This document shows, one piece after another, positions 8,329 through 18,921 of a stretch of 52,569 bases of DNA. Within the stretch, counting starts at the first letter, position 1; each line of letters opens with the position of its first letter. The stretch is from an uncultured SAR116 cluster alpha proteobacterium. GTDB lineage: Bacteria; Pseudomonadota; Alphaproteobacteria; Puniceispirillales; Marisalimonadaceae. The translations under genes and the position numbers were made by a program. The notes under the pieces are model-generated. The model was given only the letters and a program-made list of their open reading frames with translations. It did no database searches and was not told where the DNA came from. The stretch spans positions 1 to 52,569 of the forward strand of contig CABZWX010000008.1 in NCBI GenBank assembly GCA_902529515.1, written 5' to 3'.

Positions 8329-9363
8329 TTAAATTACAAAACCAACTAATTCCTTTACTTGTTTTAATACAGGTTCTGCAATTTTTCTAGCATTGTCTGC
8401 ACCATTTTTTAATATTATATCAATTTCTTTACGATCACTTAATAACTTTCTCATTTCAAATGAAATTGGGTTTAATTTTTCAATTGCCAAATCAATGAGT
8501 TTCGGTTTAAAAGATGAAAATCCTTGTCCACAAAATTGACTTAAAGTTTGATCAATTGATTGATTGGATAAAGATGAATAAATATTTATTAAATTTAAAG
8601 CTTCAGGTCTTGTGCTGAGTTGTTCTCTAGTTTCAGGTAATGGGTGAGGATCAGTTTTAGCCTTTTTGATTTTATTTGAAATTTCTTCTTTTGTATCAGT
8701 TAAGTTTATTCTAGATGCATCAGAAGCATCAGACTTGCTCATTTTTTTTGTTCCATCTCTGAGACTCATAACTCGTGTAGCCGGTCCTAAAATTTGTGGC
8801 TCTGGCAAAGAAAAAAAGTCTTTTTGATCATCACGAGCAAACATACTATTAAAAGAAGATGCTATATCTCTAGCTAATTCAATATGTTGCTTTTGATCAT
8901 CTCCCACAGGAACATGCGTGGCTTTATATAACAAAATATCTGCAGCCATTAAAACTGGATATCCATATAAACCAACAGTAGCCTTTTCTCGATTTTTTCC
9001 AGCCTTTTCCTTAAATTGTGTCATTCTATTTAACCATCCTATTCTACATACACAATTAAAAATCCATGCCAATTCTGCATGTTCTTTTACTGAAGATTGA
9101 TTAAATACAATAGTGTTTTTAGGATCAATTCCTGATGCAATAATTGCCGCTGTTACTTCATGAGTTGAAGATTTAAGTTTAGAAGGATCTTGAGGAACGG
9201 TAATTGCGTGTAAATCTACGATTGAAAATATTGAAAAGATGTCTCCTTGAAGATTTACCCAATTTTTTATCGCACCTAAATAATTACCTAAATGTAAATT
9301 ACCTGTTGGTTGGATCCCAGAAAATATTCTTTTATTACTTTGTTTTGATGGTGAATTTATCAT
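8329..9363 (-). CDS. trpS: Tryptophanyl-tRNA synthetase
   Basis: 344-residue class I aminoacyl-tRNA synthetase charging tRNA-Trp. The signature replacing HIGH is GNLHLGN at 21-27 within [19 protein letters not shown], and the second signature KMSKS is at 207-211. Other hallmarks: the VGDDQKQH loop at 153-160 and [13 protein letters not shown] at 134-146. Length and motif order match bacterial TrpRS. The start is 4 bases downstream of the murJ stop, so murJ-trpS are coupled in one minus-strand transcript, a standard alphaproteobacterial order. Nothing unusual. Confidence 0.97.
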   Translation of the reverse strand: MINSPSKQSNKRIFSGIQPTGNLHLGNYLGAIKNWVNLQGDIFSIFSIVDLHAITVPQDPSKLKSSTHEVTAAIIASGIDPKNTIVFNQSSVKEHAELAWIFNCVCRIGWLNRMTQFKEKAGKNREKATVGLYGYPVLMAADILLYKATHVPVGDDQKQHIELARDIASSFNSMFARDDQKDFFSLPEPQILGPATRVMSLRDGTKKMSKSDASDASRINLTDTKEEISNKIKKAKTDPHPLPETREQLSTRPEALNLINIYSSLSNQSIDQTLSQFCGQGFSSFKPKLIDLAIEKLNPISFEMRKLLSDRKEIDIILKNGADNARKIAEPVLKQVKELVGFVI

Positions 9364-9367
9364 TATG

Positions 9368-11002
9368 TTATTTTGCTTTCTTGAATTTTAAAGATATAAA
9401 ATTGTATAATTCTTGAGGAATATGTCTAAATATCTTGGTAGTCAAAATATACATAAAAAAACCAATTATACATAAAATTATTAACACAAAAGTTTCATTT
9501 AAATTATTAATTTCTAATATATGCTCAGTTAGTTTCATACTTAATATCATCAAAAAAGAAATAAGTGTAATTTTCAAACCATAAAAAATAACTATAAATA
9601 AATTTGAATCTTCTTCTTTAATTGAAAATTTAGGCTTTGTAATTTTTCCTTTTTTTATTAGCAGTGTTATGTAAATTATCGTTCCTATCCAAGCTACTAT
9701 TGAAGTGGCTAATGCAATTCCGGCATGCCTTAAATAATTCATTAAGCCAAAAGATAAAATAATATTTAAAAATAATAGTACAAAACCAATATACATTGGA
9801 GTTTTGGTATTGCCTTCTGCCAAAAATGCTGGTTGACATGATTTAAGCATAACGAAAGCTGGAACTCCAAATGCATATGCTAATAATGCATGAGAAGTTT
9901 GAATTGTTTCTTCAAAGCTAAACTCACCTCTTTCAAATAATACTTTTATTATTGAGTCACTGAAATTAATAAAAACTAACGCAGCTGGAATTGAAAAAAA
10001 CAAACCTATTTTTAATGAAATGAATAATTCTTTAGAAAATTGATTGGCATCTTTTGTTGCATTAGATTTTGACAGTGAAGTTAATAAGGTTGTTCCTAAA
10101 GCAATTCCAATAATTCCTAAAGGTAATTGAGCAATTCTGTCAGCAAAATAAAGATAAGAAACAGATCCAAATCCAAGTAAGCTAGCTAGAATAGTGTCAA
10201 CTAATAAATTTATTTGTAGGACGCCCCCTCCAAAAGCTGCTGGTAAAAATTTTTTCCATGTTTGGCTTAATTGAAATTGAATTTGGTCATTGAACTTTCT
10301 ACTACCGCTATTTTTTTCTAAATTTTTGAAATCAAAAATCTTAAATTTTTTTATCATTATAAGGATAAATATAATTTGTATTAATCCTCCAAAAACTACT
10401 GCTATAGCTAATGGTAAAGATTTAATACTCCAATAATCATCTACAAAAAAACATCCAAGAATTATACTTAAGTTTAAAATTGTTGGAGTAAATGCTAAAA
10501 TCCAAAATTTTCCAGAAACATTTGTTATAACTCCAAATACAGCTACGATTGATATTAATGGCATAAAAATTATTGTTATTCTAGAAAGTGTGGTTATTTG
10601 ATTTATGACATTATCATTATCCATAAATCCAGGAGCCAAAAAATGAATTAAAAATGGCATAGTGATTTGAAATATTAGCATTAAAATAAACAAATAAATT
10701 ACTACCCTGTATAAAATGTTTTTAAAATAAATGAATGCAAAGACTTCACCATTTTGTATCTTCAATTTAGAATATATTGGTAAAAATGCAGCGGTAAGTG
10801 CACCTTCAGCTGTAATTCTTCTGAATAAATTAGGCAACTTAAAAGCTATTAAAAATATATCTGAAAAGATACCAGCACCTAAGAAACCTGCAATAAATAT
10901 ATCTCTTACAAAACCAGATATACGACTAATAAATGTTAGAAATGCTGATTGGGTAAAACCTCTTATAAAAAAGAATGTTTTGTTTTTTTCTGGGTTTTTC
11001 AT
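9368..11002 (-). CDS. murJ: Lipid II flippase MurJ (MviN)
   Basis: 544-residue polytopic inner-membrane protein of the MOP superfamily, with about 14 hydrophobic segments over its whole length. The N-terminus carries [20 protein letters not shown], the family's signature including the Arg near residue 26-29 that contacts lipid II, and the region [23 protein letters not shown] is diagnostic. MurJ moves lipid II across the inner membrane for peptidoglycan synthesis. It lies between glnD (12-base gap) and trpS (4-base gap), all on the minus strand; glnD-murJ-trpS is a conserved alphaproteobacterial block. Confidence 0.96.
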   Translation of the reverse strand: MKNPEKNKTFFFIRGFTQSAFLTFISRISGFVRDIFIAGFLGAGIFSDIFLIAFKLPNLFRRITAEGALTAAFLPIYSKLKIQNGEVFAFIYFKNILYRVVIYLFILMLIFQITMPFLIHFLAPGFMDNDNVINQITTLSRITIIFMPLISIVAVFGVITNVSGKFWILAFTPTILNLSIILGCFFVDDYWSIKSLPLAIAVVFGGLIQIIFILIMIKKFKIFDFKNLEKNSGSRKFNDQIQFQLSQTWKKFLPAAFGGGVLQINLLVDTILASLLGFGSVSYLYFADRIAQLPLGIIGIALGTTLLTSLSKSNATKDANQFSKELFISLKIGLFFSIPAALVFINFSDSIIKVLFERGEFSFEETIQTSHALLAYAFGVPAFVMLKSCQPAFLAEGNTKTPMYIGFVLLFLNIILSFGLMNYLRHAGIALATSIVAWIGTIIYITLLIKKGKITKPKFSIKEEDSNLFIVIFYGLKITLISFLMILSMKLTEHILEINNLNETFVLIILCIIGFFMYILTTKIFRHIPQELYNFISLKFKKAK

Positions 11003-11014
11003 GTGTTTGATTTT

Positions 11015-13876
11015 TTATTTAGTAAAATTAATTTCTTCTAGTATTTTTAAAATTGACATTTTTATTTTATCTATTGTTGTTTTATCGTCTACTTTTGAGC
11101 CAAAGGCATTTTTAATATAGAAAATATCTACTACTCTATTACCATAAGTAGAAACATTCGCAGTGTTTATTTGGATACCTAAACTTGTTAAAGTTTTTGT
11201 AATTTTATATAAAACTCCTGGTGCATTTTTGCATTTAATATCTAAAATAGTAAAATTTTCACTTGTTTTATTATCAACTATTATTCTTGTTGGGGCCTTT
11301 ACAGCTCTAAAACGAACAGGAATTTCCTCCCATTTAATATTTAACGCTTTTTCTATGTCAAAATTACCTTCTAAACCTAAAGAAATTGTTTTAATCAGCT
11401 TTTTTCTTGGATTATCTTCTAATATAGGCTTTTTATTTTTATTTTGAATAAAAAATGTATCTAAAGCGTAACCGTCTGATCTTGTAATAATTTTGGCACT
11501 CACAACATCATAGCCTGAAGCGGCTACTAGCCCTGATATAAGAGAGAATAGACCATGATGATCAGGTGCAATAACTATTAGCTCAGTTGCTTGCAAATCA
11601 CTTTCTTTGGATAAATATATCTTAAACTTTTCTTTATCATCCAACATTTTTTTAAAAATATGAAAGTGATTAATTAGAGTTTGTAAATTGAATATTTTCC
11701 AGTAATTTTTATAATAATTCTTACAGTACCGTTCTATGAATTCATTCTTAATACCATTTTTCAACAAATTGCTCTTGAATAATTCCTTTGTTGTTTCAAC
11801 GAATTCATATACATTTTGAGTAGATATTCTTTTTTGAAGAATATTTAAAGTTTTTATATATAGTTCAGATATAAGAGAACCTTTCCAGTCGTTCCATATT
11901 TCTGGCCCAACGCCCTTTATATCTGCAACAGTAAGTACTAATAGTAACTTCAATTTTTCAACAGTTTTTACTTTTTCAGCAAAATCGCTGATTATTTTTG
12001 GATCTCCTAATTCATATCTAAAAGCTGTCTTGCTTAATAATAAATGATGAAGTACTAACCATTTAACAATTTCAGTCTCATCACTACTTAAACCTAGCCT
12101 TGGACAAACAGTTGATGCAACTATAGAACCATTGATAGAATGGTCTCCTTTCTTTCCTTTTGCAATATCGTGAAGTAACATTGCTACAAAAAGGCATCTG
12201 TAAGAACTTATTTCTTGTATTACTTTGCTAGCAAGTGGAGCAAAATCTATAAATTTTCCATTTTTTAGCGAGTGAAGATTAGAGATTGTAAAAATTGTAT
12301 GTTCATCCACTGTATAGGAATGGTACATATCAAATTGCATGAGACAAACAATTTTTTGAAATTCAGGGATAAATTTACCTAATACATTAGATTCATTCAT
12401 TAGCCTTAGAGTTCTTGTTGAATCTTTTTGACTTGTTAATATATCTAAGAACATTTGGTTAGCATTAAAATCACGTCTAACTTCAGAATTGATTAACTTT
12501 GTTAAACTTGTCATTAGTCTTAATGTGCTAGGATGAATATCTATATTTTTTTGGTGAGAAATATAAAAAAGTTTTATTATGTTCACTGGATTTTCGGTAA
12601 GTATTTTTTTATTTTGTACATGTAAACGACCTAGTTCAATACTAAATGGGTCTACATTTTCGCTTTTTTTAAAGCTTAAAAAGTTTAATCTCAATGGCTT
12701 GTTGAACTCTGTTTCAATAGCTGCACAAAAAATTCTTGTTAAATTTCCAACTGTTTTTGTAGCCAGAAAATATCTTTTCATAAATCTTTCAACATCTTTA
12801 TGAGTAATAGTATTTTTAAAATTCATGCTTTTAGCAATTTCTAACTGCGCATCCATTGCTAATCTATCATCTTCTCTTTGAGCTCTATAATGAAGGTGAC
12901 ATCTTACAGAAAGCAAAAAGCGTTGTGATTCAGCAAAAGCAAGAGCCTCATTTTTAGATAAAGCGCCCATTTGAATTAACTTAGATGTAGAGTCGACCTT
13001 ATAAGCAAATTTTAAAATCCAGATTAAAGTATGAAGATCTCTTAATCCACCCTTGCCATCTTTAACGTTTGGTTCAACAACATAACGAGATCTTCCAAAT
13101 TTTTTATGTCTTAAATCAGACTCTTTTAATTTAGCCTCTACAAAATTTAGGGTTTTACTATTCGTAATAAAAGAATTGAATTTAACACCTAATAAATCAA
13201 AGTCATTTTCATTTCCTACTATGAATCTTTTCTCTAATAAAGTTGTCGATATAGTGAGATCTGATTTACTTTTTTTAATACAATCAAAAATAGTTCTTGT
13301 GGAATGTCCAACCGTATAACCTAAGTCCCATAAAATGTGCAGTATTAGTTGAATAAGACCTTCTATATTTTTAGTTTCAATTTTTTTTAAATTGTCTGGA
13401 ATAAGAAATAACAGATCTAAATCTGAATGAGGTGCAAGTTCACCTCTACCATATCCACCAACAGCTATAATTGATAATTTATAATCCATGTTGTCAAAAA
13501 CATGTTGATGAACATTATTTATAATTTCTTTTAACATACTATCAATTAAAATTACATTTAGACCAACATTAAGTGACCCATCTGATGTTCTTAAAAACTC
13601 ATTTCTTATTTTTTGTTTACATTGATCTAATTGTTTCTTTAGATTAGTTAAAAGTAATTCTTTGAAATTTTTTGTGTCTCTACAATTAATTTTTATTTTT
13701 TTTAATTTATATAATTTTTTTCCATTGTTTTTAGCGTAGGTTATGGGTTCCATGCTTTGGAACCAGGTTGCATTAGTATCGATATTTTCTTCTAACCCAA
13801 AAGTACCAGCATTTGATACAATTACTTTAGATTTATTAAGAAATCTGAATTTATTTTTTAAATTTACCTTTGCCAT
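11015..13876 (-). CDS. glnD: PII uridylyltransferase / uridylyl-removing enzyme GlnD
   Basis: 953-residue bifunctional nitrogen sensor that uridylylates PII proteins when glutamine is low and removes UMP when it is high. Domains: nucleotidyltransferase with GGYGRGELAPHSDLDL at 140-155 (Ser151, Asp152, Asp154); a central helical PII-UR region; an HD hydrolase with His519, His526 and HD at 569-570; then two ACT domains at about 750-815 and 870-945 that sense glutamine. All catalytic positions are present. The start overlaps the mutS 3' end by 26 bases, so the true start could be slightly later; the first 90 residues are weakly conserved. Presence implies a PII gene elsewhere in the genome, a useful taxonomic clue because Pelagibacter is reported to lack this system. 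Confidence 0.96.
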   Translation of the reverse strand: MAKVNLKNKFRFLNKSKVIVSNAGTFGLEENIDTNATWFQSMEPITYAKNNGKKLYKLKKIKINCRDTKNFKELLLTNLKKQLDQCKQKIRNEFLRTSDGSLNVGLNVILIDSMLKEIINNVHQHVFDNMDYKLSIIAVGGYGRGELAPHSDLDLLFLIPDNLKKIETKNIEGLIQLILHILWDLGYTVGHSTRTIFDCIKKSKSDLTISTTLLEKRFIVGNENDFDLLGVKFNSFITNSKTLNFVEAKLKESDLRHKKFGRSRYVVEPNVKDGKGGLRDLHTLIWILKFAYKVDSTSKLIQMGALSKNEALAFAESQRFLLSVRCHLHYRAQREDDRLAMDAQLEIAKSMNFKNTITHKDVERFMKRYFLATKTVGNLTRIFCAAIETEFNKPLRLNFLSFKKSENVDPFSIELGRLHVQNKKILTENPVNIIKLFYISHQKNIDIHPSTLRLMTSLTKLINSEVRRDFNANQMFLDILTSQKDSTRTLRLMNESNVLGKFIPEFQKIVCLMQFDMYHSYTVDEHTIFTISNLHSLKNGKFIDFAPLASKVIQEISSYRCLFVAMLLHDIAKGKKGDHSINGSIVASTVCPRLGLSSDETEIVKWLVLHHLLLSKTAFRYELGDPKIISDFAEKVKTVEKLKLLLVLTVADIKGVGPEIWNDWKGSLISELYIKTLNILQKRISTQNVYEFVETTKELFKSNLLKNGIKNEFIERYCKNYYKNYWKIFNLQTLINHFHIFKKMLDDKEKFKIYLSKESDLQATELIVIAPDHHGLFSLISGLVAASGYDVVSAKIITRSDGYALDTFFIQNKNKKPILEDNPRKKLIKTISLGLEGNFDIEKALNIKWEEIPVRFRAVKAPTRIIVDNKTSENFTILDIKCKNAPGVLYKITKTLTSLGIQINTANVSTYGNRVVDIFYIKNAFGSKVDDKTTIDKIKMSILKILEEINFTK

Positions 13877-16484
13877 TGCTCTGTCTCTTTGATTTGAGTT
13901 TATATAAAAAATTTAGAGACTGACGTGGACTTAGATCATCAACATCTATTTTATCAAACTCTTCTAAAAAACTTTCAACTTCTTTTGAATTGACTGTGGC
14001 TACTTCTTTATTTATGTTTGTCTTTGTCTGATTTTTGCTTTGAAGATCAGATAAAATTTTAGCTGCACTTTCGGTTACTTCTATCGGAATTCCTGCTAAT
14101 TTTGCAACATGAATTCCATAAGATTTATCTGCCTCCCCATTTAAAATTTTATGCATAAAAATTATTGAATTGTTCCATTCTTTTACAGACATCTTGTAAC
14201 ATGATAAATTTTTTAGATTTTCTTTTAGGGCTGTTAATTCGTGATAATGAGTTGCAAATAGTGTTATTGGTTTAATTTTCTCGTGTAAATATTCTAAAAC
14301 TGACCAAGCAATTGCTAAACCGTCAAATGTAGATGTGCCCCTTCCAATCTCATCAAGAATTACAAGAGACTTTTCAGTAGAAGTATTTAAAATTAGTGAT
14401 GTTTCTATCATTTCAATCATAAAGGTAGATTGTCCTTTTGCCAAGTCGTCAGATGCACCCACTCTGGAAAATATTTTGTCAAATAAGCCGATTTTTGCTG
14501 TTTTTGCAGGTACAAATAAACCTGCTTGTGCCATTATAGCTATTAATGCATTTTGTCTGAGATACGTAGATTTTCCTGCCATATTAGGACCAGTTATTAA
14601 CCATATTAAGTTATCATTATTTAATTTACAGTCATTTGAAATAAAAGAATTTTCGGAAAGCCTCATCTGTTGTTCTACAACAGGATGTCTTCCCCCAATA
14701 ATTTCCAATATTTTATCATTAGAAATATTAGGACAAATATAATTTCTAGATACTGATTGATTAGCAACCATAAATGAAATATCTAGTTCAGAAATTGAAT
14801 TTACAATATTTAAAATTTCTTTCCCTTTTTGTAATATTTGATTAGCAAAATCATTGAAAATCTCTAGTTCTATTTTAATTGCTGTTTCAAATGAGTTTAA
14901 TATTTGTGTTTCAATGTCAACAAGTTCATTTGTTGTGAATCTTGATGCCTGAGCAGTGGTTTGCCTATGAATAAACAAATCGATGTTTCTAATTGATTGA
15001 TCATGCATGGCTCTCACTTCTATGTGATATCCAAGCATCCTGTTGTGTTTTATTTTCAATGAATTAATTTTTGTAAGTTCTGAGTACTTCTTTTGAAGTT
15101 TCATTATTTGATTTAACTCATTATTTCTAAGATTTCTTAAATGATCTAGTTCTGAATTAAAACCATCTGCTATAAATCCACCTTCTTTTGTAACCAAGGG
15201 CAAGTCTGATTTTAGAGCTTTTGCAATATTAAAGAAAAGACTATAGTCTATTTTTAGACTATCTAAGAGTGAATTGAGCAACTTAGGTTTTAAGTTTTTT
15301 TGCTGTAATATCAAATTTTTTGAAATTTCTTTTATATTAAGAAGGCCTTTAGAAATCAACGACAGGTCTCTTGGATTACCTCTTAACAAAGAAATCCTTG
15401 ATAATGACCTTTCTAAATCTGGTATGCCTTTTAAACTCTCTTGATAATTATTTATGTCAATATTATTTTCTAAAATCCAATTTATTATATCATATCTGTC
15501 CTGTATGAGATTGATATTATAAAAGGGTTCAATTATTCTCTGCTTTAGTAATCTTGCACCACTAGCAGTTTTTGTTTCATCAATGCAAGAAATTAAACTT
15601 CCCTCATCATTTCCTGACAAGTTTTTAAGAATTTCAAGTGATTTTTGAGTAAAATAATCAATCTCTAAAAAATCATTAATGTTTTCAGACTTAATCATTG
15701 AAAGAAATGGTATTTTTCCACATTGAGTTAGTTTTAAGTAAGATAATAAAACTCCTGCAGCAATAATTTCTCCATTACTGAAGGAGCCAACACCATCTAA
15801 TGAAATGACTGAGTAATATGAACAAATCTGATCAAAGCAAGATTGATAATGAAACAAACTAGGAGATAGTTTTTTTATTACAGGATGCCATTCATCAATT
15901 ATATAATCCATATCCATATCATCAGAGATTAATATTTCTGAAAATTCCTTTCGTAACAAAAAATTGGTTAATAATTGTTTTTTATTTGAATTTTTTTCTT
16001 TTCCAATAAGTCTTGATCTAAAATATCCTGTTGAGACATCTACCCATGCAACAGAAATTGAACCATTGATTATTGATATTGCACCTAAATAATTATTATT
16101 TTTTCTTTCAAGTAAATTATCTTCTGTTAAGGTGCCTGGTGATATTACTCTTATAACTTCTCTTTTAAGTGGTCCTTTTTTTAAGTTAAGTTTAGCCTCT
16201 TCAGCAGTTTCTGTTTGCTCACATACAGCGACATTAAAACCTTGTTTAATTAATTTTGGTAAATAATTATCAGCTGAATGAAAAGGAACACCACACATAG
16301 GAATATCTTTGCCATTTGATTTACCTCTTTTTGTTAGAGCAATATCTAATGCTTCTGAAGCTATAACTGCATCATCAAAAAATAACTCATAAAAATCTCC
16401 CATCCTATAAAACAATAAGGCATCTTTATATTTATTCTTAATATTTAAATATTGCTCCATCATTGGAGTGTGTAAATTTTTCAC
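13851..16484 (-). CDS. mutS: DNA mismatch repair protein MutS
   Basis: 877-residue mismatch-recognition ATPase. The N-terminal domain contains GDFYELF with the mismatch-wedging Phe31 and Glu33, followed by connector, lever and clamp domains. The C-terminal ABC ATPase has Walker A TGPNMAGKST at 631-640 and Walker B VILDEIGRGTSTFDG, then the ATHYHEL block. Length is typical of MutS1, so it is not MutS2. It is the first gene of the minus-strand run mutS-glnD-murJ-trpS; a promoter would sit in the 140-base divergent gap shared with the malic enzyme gene. Confidence 0.97.
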   Translation of the reverse strand: MKNLHTPMMEQYLNIKNKYKDALLFYRMGDFYELFFDDAVIASEALDIALTKRGKSNGKDIPMCGVPFHSADNYLPKLIKQGFNVAVCEQTETAEEAKLNLKKGPLKREVIRVISPGTLTEDNLLERKNNNYLGAISIINGSISVAWVDVSTGYFRSRLIGKEKNSNKKQLLTNFLLRKEFSEILISDDMDMDYIIDEWHPVIKKLSPSLFHYQSCFDQICSYYSVISLDGVGSFSNGEIIAAGVLLSYLKLTQCGKIPFLSMIKSENINDFLEIDYFTQKSLEILKNLSGNDEGSLISCIDETKTASGARLLKQRIIEPFYNINLIQDRYDIINWILENNIDINNYQESLKGIPDLERSLSRISLLRGNPRDLSLISKGLLNIKEISKNLILQQKNLKPKLLNSLLDSLKIDYSLFFNIAKALKSDLPLVTKEGGFIADGFNSELDHLRNLRNNELNQIMKLQKKYSELTKINSLKIKHNRMLGYHIEVRAMHDQSIRNIDLFIHRQTTAQASRFTTNELVDIETQILNSFETAIKIELEIFNDFANQILQKGKEILNIVNSISELDISFMVANQSVSRNYICPNISNDKILEIIGGRHPVVEQQMRLSENSFISNDCKLNNDNLIWLITGPNMAGKSTYLRQNALIAIMAQAGLFVPAKTAKIGLFDKIFSRVGASDDLAKGQSTFMIEMIETSLILNTSTEKSLVILDEIGRGTSTFDGLAIAWSVLEYLHEKIKPITLFATHYHELTALKENLKNLSCYKMSVKEWNNSIIFMHKILNGEADKSYGIHVAKLAGIPIEVTESAAKILSDLQSKNQTKTNINKEVATVNSKEVESFLEEFDKIDVDDLSPRQSLNFLYKLKSKRQSNGKGKFKK

Positions 16485-16624
16485 GATTAAATAATTTTCC
16501 CAAAAAAACTACTTGTTACATTATATATAATCGAAATTTATTTAATAAAATACAATTTATTAAGATCTTTTTAAAAATTTAAGTTATAATTTTAAATTAA
16601 AAAATTTAAATTTTTGAGGAAAAA

Positions 16625-18913
16625 ATGTCTGCCACCATTAACGACTCTAATAGTAAATCTAACCTAGAAAAAGAAGCCTTGGAATATCACAAAAAAGGTC
16701 GCCCTGGAAAACTAGAAATAACACCAACGACACCTCTTATTAGCTCTAATGATTTGTCTTTAGCATATTCACCTGGCGTTGCTACTCCATGTCTAGAAAT
16801 AGAAAAAAATCCTGATAATATTTACGATTATACATCAAAAGGCAATATTGTCGCCGTTATTTCTAATGGTACTGCAGTGTTGGGGCTTGGGAACATTGGG
16901 GCTGCTGCGTCAAAACCAGTTATGGAAGGAAAATCAGTATTATTTAAAAAATTTGCAGACGTGGATGGAATAGATCTAGAAGTAGATACAGAAGACACAG
17001 AAAGATTTGTTGATGCAGTTTCTTTGCTCGAACCTAGCTTTGGAGGAATTAATCTAGAAGATATTAAGGCTCCTGATTGTTTCATTATTGAACAAAAATT
17101 AAGAGAAAAAATGAATATTCCAGTTTTTCATGATGATCAACATGGGACAGCTATTGTAACCGCAGCAGGAATCATAAATGCTCTTCATTTAACTAATAGA
17201 AAAATAGAGGATACTAAGTTTGTAAGTAATGGCGCTGGCGCCGCTTCCATAGCTTGCGTTGAACTCTTAAAAGCGATGGGAGCAAAAAATAATAATATTA
17301 TTTTAGTTGATAGAGATGGTATATTATATAAAGGTAGACAAAGTAATATGAATCAATGGAAATCTGGTCATACAGTTGATACCAAATTAAGAACTTTAGA
17401 AGATGCTCTAAAAAATGCAGATGTTTTTTTAGGTTTATCAGTTCCTGGATCAGTAACAAAACAAATGGTAAAAAGCATGTCTGAGAAGCCAATAATATTT
17501 GCAATGGCCAACCCTATTCCTGAAATCATGCCAGAGGATGTTAAAAGCGTTAGATCCGACGCAATTGTCGCTACTGGAAGATCAGATTACCCAAACCAAG
17601 TTAATAATGTACTGGGATTTCCATATATATTTAGAGGTGCTCTTGATGTAAGAGCTACAACAATCAATGAGGAAATGAAAATCGCAGCTGCCAATGCTAT
17701 AGCTGAATTAGCTAGAGAAGATGTGCCAGATGAAGTAAATGCCGCATACCATGGTGTTCAACTCCATTATGGCAATGATTATATAATACCAGCTCCTTTT
17801 GATCCAAGGCTAATTTCGTCAGTATCATCTGCTGTTGCTAAAGCAGCAATGGATAGTGGTGTAGCAAAACAACCTATCAAAAATTTAGAGGCATATAAAA
17901 GAGAATTAGAGGGAAGAACTAATCCTATAGCTTCTATTTTAGAGCCAATTAAAGCTAGAATAAAAGGGAAAAAACAAAAGGTAGTTTTTGCAGAAGGAGA
18001 GGAAGAAAAAACTATAAGAGCTGCTTTATCATTTTATAATTCAGGGTTTGGAATACCAATATTAATTGGTAGAGAAAATCGAGTTAAAGAAACAATGGAC
18101 AGGGTAAATTTAGAGGGACTTGATGAGCTTATAATACATAATGCTAGTCTTAGTAAAAAAAATCAAAAATACATAGATAATTTATATAAGTTACTTCATA
18201 GAGATGGACATTTAAGAAGAGATTGTCAAAGACTAATTAACCAAGACAGGAATGTATTTGCAGCATCTATGGTATCTGCTGGTGATGCAGATGCGATGGT
18301 TACTGGAGTTACTAGACCATTTGGCAGATGCTTTAACGACATTACTAAAGTAATTTCTTCAAAAAATAACCAAAGTTTTTTATCTATGTCTATGATGGTG
18401 TCAAAAGAGAGAACTGTTTTTATTGGAGATGTAAATATACATGACACACCAAACGCAGAACAATTGGCCAATATTGCTACAGGTATTGCTAATACTGTTA
18501 AAAACCTTGGTTATAAACCTCGTGTAGCTTTATTGTCATTCTCTAATTTTGGAAGCTTATCTAGACCTAGTTCAAAAGATTTGAAAGAAGCAGTAAATAT
18601 ACTTGATAAAAAACATGTTGATTTCGAATTTGATGGTGAAATGACACCAGAGGTTGCTTTAGATTATAATCTAATAAAAGAAAATTATCCATTCTGCAGA
18701 CTATCTGGTCCTGCTAATGTTTTAATAATGCCAAGCCTCCTGGCAGCAAATATATCTTTTAAATTATTGCAAAAACTTGGTGGTGGATCTATTTTAGGAC
18801 CGCTTATGATAGGTGGCGAAAAGCCCTTCCAAATTGTTCAAATGGGTTCGTCTGTGTCAGATATTGTTAACTCTGCATCAATTGCTACATATAATGCAAT
18901 TTTTTCAAAATAA
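16625..18913 (+). CDS. maeB: NADP-dependent malic enzyme with C-terminal phosphotransacetylase domain
   Basis: 762-residue fusion. The N-terminal malic enzyme half (about 1-430) has SLAYSPGVATPC, VFHDDQHGTAIV and the Rossmann stretch FVSNGAGAASIACVELL. The C-terminal half (about 445-762) resembles phosphate acetyltransferase (VVFAEGEEEKTIRAAL start, ANVLIMPSLLAANISFKLLQ near the end). The enzyme decarboxylates malate to pyruvate with NADPH formation; the PTA-like half is usually thought to be regulatory, responding to acetyl-CoA, rather than catalytic. TTGAGGAA precedes the ATG. It is monocistronic and faces away from mutS, and its 3' end converges on the PfkB kinase gene 9 bases away. Confidence 0.96.
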   Translation: MSATINDSNSKSNLEKEALEYHKKGRPGKLEITPTTPLISSNDLSLAYSPGVATPCLEIEKNPDNIYDYTSKGNIVAVISNGTAVLGLGNIGAAASKPVMEGKSVLFKKFADVDGIDLEVDTEDTERFVDAVSLLEPSFGGINLEDIKAPDCFIIEQKLREKMNIPVFHDDQHGTAIVTAAGIINALHLTNRKIEDTKFVSNGAGAASIACVELLKAMGAKNNNIILVDRDGILYKGRQSNMNQWKSGHTVDTKLRTLEDALKNADVFLGLSVPGSVTKQMVKSMSEKPIIFAMANPIPEIMPEDVKSVRSDAIVATGRSDYPNQVNNVLGFPYIFRGALDVRATTINEEMKIAAANAIAELAREDVPDEVNAAYHGVQLHYGNDYIIPAPFDPRLISSVSSAVAKAAMDSGVAKQPIKNLEAYKRELEGRTNPIASILEPIKARIKGKKQKVVFAEGEEEKTIRAALSFYNSGFGIPILIGRENRVKETMDRVNLEGLDELIIHNASLSKKNQKYIDNLYKLLHRDGHLRRDCQRLINQDRNVFAASMVSAGDADAMVTGVTRPFGRCFNDITKVISSKNNQSFLSMSMMVSKERTVFIGDVNIHDTPNAEQLANIATGIANTVKNLGYKPRVALLSFSNFGSLSRPSSKDLKEAVNILDKKHVDFEFDGEMTPEVALDYNLIKENYPFCRLSGPANVLIMPSLLAANISFKLLQKLGGGSILGPLMIGGEKPFQIVQMGSSVSDIVNSASIATYNAIFSK

Positions 18914-18921
18914 ATAATATA

